Assembly: GCF_013267195.1 (NCBI RefSeq)
Contig: NZ_CP053941.1
Coordinates: 2,046,001 to 2,110,000 of the forward strand
Direction of reading: 5' to 3'
DNA length: 64,000 bases
Source: Halorubrum salinarum
GTDB lineage: Archaea > Halobacteriota > Halobacteria > Halobacteriales > Haloferacaceae
Shown: positions 24,916-31,483 of the stretch, in pieces
Position numbering within the stretch: position 1 is the first letter of the stretch
Layout: the number at the start of each line of letters is the position of its first letter
The notes under the pieces: generated by a model
What the model was told of the DNA's origin: nothing
Databases searched by the model: none
The model's input: the letters and a program-made list of their open reading frames with translations, nothing else
Position numbers and translations under genes: made by a program

Positions 24916-25875
24916 TCACGCCGGGTCCCGGTAGTCTCGGTCCTCGTCGGCGTGCGCGCGGACCCACAGCTCCCCGATCCGCGAGAGGCTCGTCCGGTAG
25001 GACTTCCCGTGCTCCTCGCGCTCGATGTACCCCTTCCCGCCGGGGCCGAGCCGGTCGACGTTGTAGATGACCTTCGAGCGGAACGACTCCGTGTACTCCT
25101 CGTTGAGCTCGGCCGCGAGCGTCTCCGCCAGCTCCGACACCGACTCGAACTCGCCGTGCTCGCCGAGCGTGAACAGCACCAGCTCCTCGAACGGCTTGAC
25201 GTTCTGGAACGAGGCGACCGGCAGCTCGATCACGTGGCGGTCGCCGATGCGCTTCGCGCCGATGGTGGTGCCGCGCTCGTCGAACTCGGCGAGCAGGTCC
25301 GTGGTGCTCGCCAGGCGGTCGGCGACGCGGTCGGGGTCGACGCCCGCCTCGGCGATGGCCTCGTCGCTCGCGCCGTCGAGGTCCTCCAAGAGGTCCCGCG
25401 TCGCGCGCAGCTCCTCCGCCAGTTCGGTCTCCAGGTACTTCTCGGGGGCCGTGTAGTAGGTGTGGATGCGGTCGCGGTCCGCCTGCCGCTCGACCATGAT
25501 CGAGTGCGCGGCGGTCGCGAACGCGAACGAGACGGGCCGAGGCATCGAACAGAGGTTCACCCACACCTCGCGGTCGTCGGCGTCGTCGACGCCCTCGTCG
25601 CGGTCCAGTTCGGCGTTGATCAGGTCGAAGGCGCGCTCGAAGGCGGCGTCGTAGTCGTACACGTCGTCCAAGCGTTCCCGGACCGTCTCGGCCCCGAGGA
25701 GGTTCTGAAAGTCCTGTTCGAGCTTGCGCGCGATGTTCCGAGAGTACTCGACGTTGGCCTCGCTGCCGACGGCGCCCTCCAAGAGGATCACGCGGTCGAC
25801 GTCGAACTGGTCCCGGATGAGGGGGGCGATCATCCGGTCGTAGTCGAACCCGACGGGCACGACGTGGGTCTGCAT
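24916..25875 (-). CDS. HFX_2341-type transcriptional regulator
   Basis: This 319-residue protein belongs to the haloarchaeal HFX_2341 (DUF6293) regulator family. The N-terminal half (HVVPVGFDYDRMIAPLIRDQ, then DRVILLEG) has the look of a Rossmann-like ligand-binding domain and recalls CARF domains. The C-terminal quarter (about 225-300; ELVLFTLGEHGEFESVSELA, then SKVIYNVDRLGPGGKGYIER) looks like a winged helix. Ligand and targets are unknown. The ATG at 25875 is 27 bases after a strong TATA box. The promoter and first 19 codons are duplicated at 27451-27551, on the far side of an inserted histidine-kinase gene. Confidence 0.8.
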   Translation of the reverse strand: MQTHVVPVGFDYDRMIAPLIRDQFDVDRVILLEGAVGSEANVEYSRNIARKLEQDFQNLLGAETVRERLDDVYDYDAAFERAFDLINAELDRDEGVDDADDREVWVNLCSMPRPVSFAFATAAHSIMVERQADRDRIHTYYTAPEKYLETELAEELRATRDLLEDLDGASDEAIAEAGVDPDRVADRLASTTDLLAEFDERGTTIGAKRIGDRHVIELPVASFQNVKPFEELVLFTLGEHGEFESVSELAETLAAELNEEYTESFRSKVIYNVDRLGPGGKGYIEREEHGKSYRTSLSRIGELWVRAHADEDRDYRDPA

Positions 25876-25919
25876 ACCCTGACCGTGGGTGTGGGATTTA
25901 TAAAAACCACCAGATCGCT
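25819..25919. repeat. 101-base direct repeat, left copy
   Basis: This segment contains codons 1-19 of the HFX_2341-type gene, its start region, an imperfect inverted repeat (CATACCC-N7-GGGTGTG, 25873-25893) and its TATA box. It matches 27451-27551 at 99 of 101 positions. The differences are at 25873 (c here, t in the other copy, which destroys the start codon there) and 25917. Confidence 0.9.
25897..25906 (-). promoter_or_regulatory. TATA box of the HFX_2341-type gene
   Basis: TTTTTATAAA on the minus strand is centred 27 bases before the ATG at 25875. It is one of the strongest TATA elements in the window and is duplicated exactly at 27529-27538. Confidence 0.65.
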
Positions 25920-26033
25920 TTAGCACGTGCGTGTTCGACCCGAACCCTAACCGACGAGTCCGTGTCTGAACGCCGATCCGTGAGAGGCACAACGTATATA
26001 AAATTTTAAATAATGTTTATATTCGAGTATCTC

Positions 26034-26040
26034 GTATAAT
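26034..26040 (+). promoter_or_regulatory. TATA box of the histidine-kinase gene
   Basis: GTATAAT is centred 27 bases before the ATG at 26064. Two further AT-rich elements lie upstream, at about 25993-26010 and 26015-26022, so more than one start site is possible. Confidence 0.5.
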
Positions 26041-26063
26041 TGTTAGCTTGGAATACTCCTCGC

Positions 26064-27182
26064 ATGGCTGCCCCGTTAAGATCGGTTAGTAAAACAACAT
26101 CCCGGTTTAACGCTCGGTACCTATACGCTGGCGGCCTCTGTGCGATCACGATCCCCCTCGCGATTCTCGGTGTAGAACACGTGTTCCGGTCGACGAACGA
26201 ACCCGGATCTCCCGGTCTCAAGGCCGGTGTCATCGTCATCCTCAGTGTGGCCGTCCTCGGAACCGGCTGGGCCGCGAACCGCTGGAGTGAGACCGCCGAC
26301 CGGTTCGGGACGACTATCCGCGTCGGCACCGCGTTCGGCGCGTATGGGTTCGGTATCGCGGTCCTCATCTCGACGGCGCACACGCTCGGGGCAGGAGCGG
26401 CACTTGACTGGAGCTTCATCGTCGCTGTGGGCGGGCTGGCCGGACTGGCCGTCGGCATTCCGATCGGCGATGGCTACGCGAAGCTACGACGCCAAAGGGT
26501 GGTCGAGAGGCTACAAAAGGACCAATTACGGCGGAACTCGCGACGTATGAGGATCCTCTACCGCGTCGCGCGGCACAACATTCGGACGGAGGCCAACATC
26601 ATGCTCGGGTACACGGACCTCATCGCGGGGACCGCCCATGGTCCTACCCAGGAGTACGCCGACACCTTACGCGAACACGCGTCCCGACTCGAAAGGATAT
26701 CGAAGAACGTGCGTCGGCTTCGCCGCATCTGGGAAACGTCTGAGGAGGCCGTCGAAACGTCGATCCAATCGCTTACCGAACGAGCGCTGTCCAAGAACCA
26801 GTACCGAGAGTCCGAGCGTCTCACGCTGGCGCTGGACGACGACGCGATAGTCGCTTCCCCCCCGTTCGCCCACTGGGCACTCGAAGAAGCCGTCGACAAC
26901 GCCCTGACGCACACCGATGACGACACAGCGGTCACCGTCCGAACCGAGAACCTCGACGACTGTGTCCGCTTGATCGTCGAAGACGACGGCCCGGGGATCC
27001 CACCGATCGAAGTCAAATCGCTGGGCAACAAGACCGAATCACAACTCATGCACGGCCAGGGACTCGGGTTACAGGTGATCCACTGGGCCATGGAGGTCTC
27101 CGACGCCTCGCTTTCGATTACGGAGCGCGAGTCGGGTGGCACGCGTGTCCTGATGGAGTTCCCCGTGGAACGGTCCGAATAG
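26064..27182 (+). CDS. Membrane histidine kinase
   Basis: This 372-residue protein has four predicted membrane segments (about 20-40, 53-71, 85-108 and 115-135) and no extracellular sensor domain of any size. A HisKA-like dimerisation region follows, with the phospho-accepting His near residue 171 in RVARHNIRTEANIMLGYTDL, a variant of the haloarchaeal RHNLRN box. The ATPase domain has N box EEAVDNALTHTDDD (near 275), G1 DDGPGIP and G2 GQGLGLQ. No cognate response regulator is adjacent. Its base and codon use differ visibly from neighbours, and it is enclosed by direct repeats, both signs of transfer. The ATG at 26064 is preferred to an upstream TTG. Confidence 0.88.
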   Translation: MAAPLRSVSKTTSRFNARYLYAGGLCAITIPLAILGVEHVFRSTNEPGSPGLKAGVIVILSVAVLGTGWAANRWSETADRFGTTIRVGTAFGAYGFGIAVLISTAHTLGAGAALDWSFIVAVGGLAGLAVGIPIGDGYAKLRRQRVVERLQKDQLRRNSRRMRILYRVARHNIRTEANIMLGYTDLIAGTAHGPTQEYADTLREHASRLERISKNVRRLRRIWETSEEAVETSIQSLTERALSKNQYRESERLTLALDDDAIVASPPFAHWALEEAVDNALTHTDDDTAVTVRTENLDDCVRLIVEDDGPGIPPIEVKSLGNKTESQLMHGQGLGLQVIHWAMEVSDASLSITERESGGTRVLMEFPVERSE

Positions 27183-27375
27183 TTCAACCCGGTGCCGAGT
27201 CCGTCATCGACTACGGTACCGTCCCGTTAGCGCGTCTCCGATCCGAAACGAGAGGTTGCGGACCAACGCGCCGACTCGACCGAGAGGGCGCCTCCGACGA
27301 ATCGCCGTCCCCCAGCGGTACAGGCGAGCACCAAAATTAAAGTTCCTATAAGTACGATGACTTGTCAATATCTCT

Positions 27376-27450
27376 ATGGCGGGCCGGTGTACGTACCGAT
27401 TCGATCCCGAGGAGGGGTACGGGGAGGGAGGCACCGTCGTCGGGAGCGAG
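27376..27450 (+). pseudogene. Possible truncated gene start at cassette end
   Basis: An ATG at 27376 lies about 30 bases after CCTATAAG and opens a haloarchaeal-looking peptide (MAGRCTYRFDPEEGYGEGG). The frame then runs into the repeat and continues antisense to the copied HFX_2341 start, to a stop at 27672 that overlaps the nadC 3' end. The segment before 27451 may be the beginning of a gene cut by the rearrangement. The evidence is weak, and it may be non-coding. Confidence 0.25.
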
Positions 27451-27507
27451 GAGGGGGGCGATCATCCGGTCGTAGTCGAACCCGACGGGCACGACGTGGG
27501 TCTGTAT
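27451..27507 (-). pseudogene. 5' fragment of HFX_2341-type gene, start codon lost
   Basis: These 57 bases correspond to codons 1-19 of the regulator gene at 24916-25875. The initiator is ATA, and the frame is cut by the cassette junction at 27450. With an intact TATA box 27 bases upstream, it could still be transcribed, towards the end of the histidine-kinase gene and antisense to the short frame at 27376. Confidence 0.7.
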
Positions 27508-27551
27508 ACCCTGACCGTGGGTGTGGGATTTATAAAAACCACCAGATCACT
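27451..27551. repeat. 101-base direct repeat, right copy
   Basis: This copy is 99/101 identical to 25819-25919, in the same orientation and 1,632 bases downstream. It retains the TATA box (27529-27538) and 19 codons of the HFX_2341-type gene, but the start codon reads ATA instead of ATG. Confidence 0.9.
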
Positions 27552-27616
27552 CCGCGACGCCAACGCTCGCGGACGGAGCCGACCCCGCCGCCGGCGCCCG
27601 CCCCGACACCGGCGCG

Positions 27617-28441
27617 CTACCCGTCGCCTCCCGTCCGGAACGACAGGTCGAGCGCCGGCGCGGAGTGCGTGAGCCCGCCCATCGAGATCACGTCGACGCC
27701 GGTCCCGGCGTAGTCCGGGACGGCCTCCACCGTGATACCGCCCGACGCCTCGGTCAGCGCGTCGCCGTCCGCGGCGGCCACGCGCTCGACCGCGGCCGCC
27801 GTTTCCGCGGGCGTCATGTTGTCGAGCAGGACCACGTCGGCGCCGGCCGCGGCGGCGCGTGCGGCTGCGTCGGGCCCCTCGACCTCGACCTCGACGTTCG
27901 TCGCGAAGGAGGCGCGCTCGCGGAAGCGCTCGATCGCCTCCGTCAGCCCCAGCTCCGCGACGTGGTTGTCCTTGACCATGACCATGTGCGAGAGGTCGAG
28001 CCGATGGGTGTCGCCGCCGGCGGCCGCGACCGCGCGCTTCTCTACTCCCCGGAGCCCGGGCGTCGTCTTGCGCGTGGCGGCGACCCGGACGTCCGGATCG
28101 ACCTCGCGGGCGGCCTCAACCGCGGCGTCGGTCCGCGTCGCCACTCCCGAAGCGTGGGCCGCGACGTTCACGGCGACGCGCTCGCCGCGGAGGACCGCCC
28201 TCGCCGGGCCCGCGACCCGCAGCAGCGCGTCGCCCGGGTCGACGGCGGTCCCGTCCGCGACGCGCTCGGTCACAGTCGCGTCGAGGTAGTCGAACACGGC
28301 GCTCGCGGCGTCGACGCCGGCCGCGACGCCGGGCTCTTTCGCGACGAGCCGGCCGCTCGTCTCGCCCGGCACGTCGTTGGTCACGTCGTGGTGGCCCACG
28401 TCCTCGCGGAGCCAGCGCTCCACGTCGGCGTCGGTGAGCAT
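27617..28441 (-). CDS. nadC: Nicotinate-nucleotide pyrophosphorylase (carboxylating)
   Basis: NadC converts quinolinate and PRPP to nicotinate mononucleotide, the last step of the de novo branch of NAD synthesis encoded here. The 274-residue protein has ERVAVNVAAHASGVAT, RVAATRKTTPGLR (substrate-binding Arg and Lys), GGDTHRLDLSHMVMVKDNH, VEVEVEGPD, VVLLDNMTP and EASGGITVEAVPDYA. Its ATG shares one base with the nadB stop codon (TGATG). It is the last gene of the nadA-nadB-nadC operon. Confidence 0.95.
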   Translation of the reverse strand: MLTDADVERWLREDVGHHDVTNDVPGETSGRLVAKEPGVAAGVDAASAVFDYLDATVTERVADGTAVDPGDALLRVAGPARAVLRGERVAVNVAAHASGVATRTDAAVEAAREVDPDVRVAATRKTTPGLRGVEKRAVAAAGGDTHRLDLSHMVMVKDNHVAELGLTEAIERFRERASFATNVEVEVEGPDAAARAAAAGADVVLLDNMTPAETAAAVERVAAADGDALTEASGGITVEAVPDYAGTGVDVISMGGLTHSAPALDLSFRTGGDG

Positions 28442-29979
28442 CAGTCGTCCGCCGCCGGCCCGGGTTCGGCGGGCTCGGCGTCGTCCGCGACGTAGTGCGT
28501 CCCGACGCTCTCGCCGTTCGCGAGCGCCTGTCGAGTCACGAGCAGCGCCGTCACGGTCGCGTTCCGAAGCTCGTAGAGCGACCGCGAGGTCCGAGTCCGG
28601 ACGTACGCGTCGACCTCCCCCTTCAGGCGCCGGAGCACGCCGAGCGCCCGGCGGAGTTCGGTCGGGTCGCGCTCGATCCCGACGTGCTCGCCCAGCACCC
28701 GGCGGAGCCGTCGGAACTTCTCGCGGGCGAACGCCGGCGGGAGATCCGGGTCGCGGTCCAACAGCTCCGGGGGCGCGACGCGCTCCGGGTTCGCGGGCGT
28801 CCCGCCGGACTCGGCGGCGTCGGCGCCGGCGCGGAGCCCCCAGACGAGCCCTTCGAGGAGGCTCGTGGACGCGAGGCGGTTCGCCCCGTGGACGCCGGTC
28901 CGCGCGCACTCGCCGACCGCGTAGAGCCGGTCGAGGCTCGCCCGCCCGCGGTCGTCGACGGCGACGCCGCCACAGAGGAAGTGCTCGGCGGGCGCGACGG
29001 GGATCCCCTCGGCGGGGTCGACGCCGCGGTCGGCGCACTTCTCGGCGAGGCCGGGGAACGCGCCCGCGAAGTCGAGCGGCCCCACGTCGAGGCGGACCTC
29101 GCCCGTGGCCTCGCGCTCGGCGGCCACGGCCCGCGAGACCACGTCGCGCGGCGCGAGCTCGGCGTCGTCGTGGTAGGCGGGCATGAACCGCTCGCCGTCG
29201 CCGTTACGCAGCAGCGCGCCCTCGCCCCGGACCGCCTCGCTGACGAGGAACCCCTCCTCGTCCGGGCCCGCGTCGTACGCCGTCGGGTGGAACTGGACGA
29301 ACTCCATGTCGGTCACGTCGGCGCCCGCGAGCGCGGCCATCGCGACCCCGTCGCCGGTGGCGCCGCGCGGGTTCGTCGACCGCGGGAACAGGTCACCGAT
29401 CCCGCCCGTCGCGAGTACGGTCGCGCCCGCGTACACCGAAAAGCGACCGTCGTCCGACGCCACGACGGCCCCGTGGACGCGCCCCTCGCGCGCGATCAGT
29501 TCGAGCGCCGCGGCGTCGTCGACGACCTCGACGCCGTCGCGCCCGTCGAGGTGGTTCAAGAGGGGGACGTGGACGTGCTCGCCCGTCGCCGCGCCGACGT
29601 GGAGGATCCGGTCCTCGCCGTGGGCCGCCTCGCGGCCGTAGTCGAACGCGTCGCCGCCCGCCTCGCGGTCGAACTCGACGCCGAGCGCGTCGACGAGCAC
29701 GTCCCGGACGGCGTCGTCGGCGTTCTCGACGAGCACGTCGACAGCGTCCGGGTCGGCCGTCCCGTCCGAGGCCGCCAGCACGTCGCGCTTGAACCGCTCC
29801 GGCCGGCCGCGCGCGACGGCGATCCCGCCCTGTGCCCACCACGACGCGGCGTCCGCCGGGCGCGTGGCCTTCGTCGCCACCGTCACCTCGCGTCCCTCGC
29901 GCGCGGCGGCGAGCGCCGCCGTCAGTCCGGCGATCCCCGAGCCGACGACGAGCACGTCCGCGGTCTCGTGGTCCGTCAT
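28441..29979 (-). CDS. nadB: L-aspartate oxidase
   Basis: NadB oxidises L-aspartate to iminoaspartate, which NadA uses to form quinolinate. The 512-residue flavoprotein begins with the FAD dinucleotide fold (DVLVVGSGIAGLTAALAAA). It has the fumarate-reductase/aspartate-oxidase blocks SWWAQGGIAVA, VLATGGIGDLFPRSTNPRGA, EFVQFHPTAYD, CGGVAVDDRGRASLDRLYAV and HGANRLASTSLLEGLVWG. It is packed between nadA (one base gap) and nadC (one base shared), indicating a single transcript. Confidence 0.95.
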   Translation of the reverse strand: MTDHETADVLVVGSGIAGLTAALAAAREGREVTVATKATRPADAASWWAQGGIAVARGRPERFKRDVLAASDGTADPDAVDVLVENADDAVRDVLVDALGVEFDREAGGDAFDYGREAAHGEDRILHVGAATGEHVHVPLLNHLDGRDGVEVVDDAAALELIAREGRVHGAVVASDDGRFSVYAGATVLATGGIGDLFPRSTNPRGATGDGVAMAALAGADVTDMEFVQFHPTAYDAGPDEEGFLVSEAVRGEGALLRNGDGERFMPAYHDDAELAPRDVVSRAVAAEREATGEVRLDVGPLDFAGAFPGLAEKCADRGVDPAEGIPVAPAEHFLCGGVAVDDRGRASLDRLYAVGECARTGVHGANRLASTSLLEGLVWGLRAGADAAESGGTPANPERVAPPELLDRDPDLPPAFAREKFRRLRRVLGEHVGIERDPTELRRALGVLRRLKGEVDAYVRTRTSRSLYELRNATVTALLVTRQALANGESVGTHYVADDAEPAEPGPAADD

Positions 29980-29980
29980 C

Positions 29981-31111
29981 TCACACCTCCAGCATGCGGT
30001 CGAGGGCGACGCGCGCGAGGTCCTTCTCCTCGGGCGCGACCTCGACGACGTTGCGCTCGCGGCCGGCGGCCAGCTCTTCGAGCACCCACGCGAGGTAGTT
30101 CGGGTCGATCTGGCGCATCGCGTTACAGTCCATGCACGCCTCGCCGCAGAGCGGGACGACGTTCACCTCCGGGTGCCACCGCTGGAGGTGGCGGGTCAGG
30201 TGGACCTCGGTCCCGATGGCCCACGTCTCGCCGGGCTCGGCCTCGGCGACGGTCTCGCGGATCGTCGCGGTGGACCCGACCACGTCCGCCGCCTCGACGA
30301 CCTCCCGGCGGCACTCGGGGTGGACGACCACCCGCGCGTCCTCGTGGTCCGCCCGGACCCGCTCGACGTGCGACGGGCTGAACCGCTCGTGGACCTGACA
30401 GTAGCCGTCCCAGAGGATCACGTCGTTGTCGACGACCGCCGCCGCGTCGGCGGACGCGGCGTCCCAGGGGTCCCACTCGGCGATCTCGTCTTCGAGCCCG
30501 AGCCGGTGAGCGGTGTTCTCCCCGAGGTGCTTGTCGGGGAGGAACAGCACCTTGTCGCCCTCGTCGAGCGCGTACTCGAAGGCGCGGTCGGCGTTCGAGG
30601 AGGTACACACCAGCCCGCCGTGCTCGGCGCAGAACGCCTTGAGGTCGGCGTAGCTGTTCATGTAGGTGACCGGCACGACGTCCGCGTCGGTCGCGGCCGT
30701 CAGCTCCGCCCACGCCGCGTCGACCTGGAGCGCCTCCGCCATCCCCGCCATCGGGCACGACGCCTCCATGCTCGGGAGCACGACCGTCTGGTCGTCGTCG
30801 GTGATGATGTCGGCGGACTCGGCCATGAACGTGACCCCGCCGAAGACGACGTACTCCGCGTCGGCCGCGGCGGCTTCCTTGCTCAGTTGGTAGGAGTCGC
30901 CGACGAAGTCGGCGTGCTCGACGATCTCCCGCCGCTGGTAGTTGTGACCGAGGATCACCACGTCGTCGCCGAGCGCGTCCAGCGCCCCCTCGATCCGTCG
31001 CGTTCGCTCGCTCTCGTCGAGGTCGCGGTATTCAGATGGAAGCTGTTCGAGATTGTCGTATTTGAAGAGACTGAGTTCGGTATCGAACTCGGCGGTTTCC
31101 ATTGCTGGCAT
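29981..31111 (-). CDS. nadA: Quinolinate synthase
   Basis: NadA condenses iminoaspartate with dihydroxyacetone phosphate using a [4Fe-4S] cluster. The 376-residue protein has VVILGHNYQRREIVEHADFVGDS at the N-terminus. Candidate cluster cysteines are in SCPMAGMA, LVCTSSNA and CGEACMDCNAM. The conserved MNSYADLKAF, FLPDKHLG and HPECRREVVEAADVVGST are all present. Two ATGs lie close together (31111 and 31102); the first is given. It heads the nadABC operon. No NAD-responsive regulator is visible next to it. Confidence 0.95.
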   Translation of the reverse strand: MPAMETAEFDTELSLFKYDNLEQLPSEYRDLDESERTRRIEGALDALGDDVVILGHNYQRREIVEHADFVGDSYQLSKEAAAADAEYVVFGGVTFMAESADIITDDDQTVVLPSMEASCPMAGMAEALQVDAAWAELTAATDADVVPVTYMNSYADLKAFCAEHGGLVCTSSNADRAFEYALDEGDKVLFLPDKHLGENTAHRLGLEDEIAEWDPWDAASADAAAVVDNDVILWDGYCQVHERFSPSHVERVRADHEDARVVVHPECRREVVEAADVVGSTATIRETVAEAEPGETWAIGTEVHLTRHLQRWHPEVNVVPLCGEACMDCNAMRQIDPNYLAWVLEELAAGRERNVVEVAPEEKDLARVALDRMLEV

Positions 31112-31478
31112 TCTGAGTCTCCGTCGCGTATTCGCTCACAGAACTATGTCGTGAAAAGATTTTGTCTTCAATAGTTCGGTTTGGCTAGTCGTATACTCTC
31201 CGAGTCCGTTCAGAATCGCGATCTTCGAACGGTACGTACGGTCTCGCCGGCGAACTCCGGATCGTGGGTCGGTGACCCCTCTGCGGGGTCGCGGACCGAG
31301 GGCCGAAATTCGCGGACTGCGAGCCGGGCGGACCGCGAGCGCGCGGTTGGCTCTCGCCCCGGACGGCCCGTCGAGCGAGCGCGCCTCGTGGTCCTCGGGC
31401 TTGGCGGCCCTCGCGGTTCCCCGTGCGAGTGCCGCCTCCCCTACGATTATCATGTGCCATGCCGTACCACTACACGGT
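31112..31478. other. 367-base divergent intergenic region (nadA / formamidase gene)
   Basis: The left third is comparatively AT-rich and probably carries the nadA promoter (near 31140-31150). The middle contains a short hairpin (GACCCC-TCTGC-GGGGTC near 31272) and GC-rich sequence with no gene. The right end carries the TATA element of the formamidase-like gene (GATTATC at 31445-31451) and the beginning of an inverted repeat at its start. Confidence 0.55.
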
Positions 31479-31483
31479 ATGGC
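31456..31483 (+). promoter_or_regulatory. Inverted repeat over the start of the formamidase-like gene
   Basis: GCCATGCCGT (31456-31465) and ACGGTATGGC (31474-31483) are inverted arms matching at 9 of 10 positions around 8 bases. The repeat covers the region from just after the TATA element to the ATG at 31479. It could be a repressor site or an mRNA hairpin hiding the start codon. Confidence 0.45.

Larger units (their letters stand above)
25920..27450. other. Inserted lower-GC cassette between direct repeats
   Basis: This 1,531-base stretch is bracketed by the two 101-base repeats and differs from its surroundings. It begins with an AT-rich region (25992-26040), carries one histidine-kinase gene with less biased codons, and ends with another AT-rich promoter-like stretch (27333-27350). 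I see no terminal inverted repeats, transposase or integrase in it. In the ancestral arrangement the nadC 3' end would have adjoined the promoter of the HFX_2341-type gene. Confidence 0.6.
27183..27616. other. 434-base region after the histidine-kinase gene
   Basis: From left to right the gap holds about 150 bases with no recognisable signal, an AT-rich promoter-like stretch (AAAATTAAAGTTCCTATAAG at about 27332-27351), a short candidate leaderless frame, the right 101-base repeat (27451-27551), and about 65 bases of GC-rich sequence before the nadC stop codon. Confidence 0.6.

Noticed and set aside
25920-27450. Insertion sequence or integrase-driven element
   Set aside because: No transposase, integrase, tRNA target or terminal inverted repeats could be found, so the cassette is described only as an insertion.
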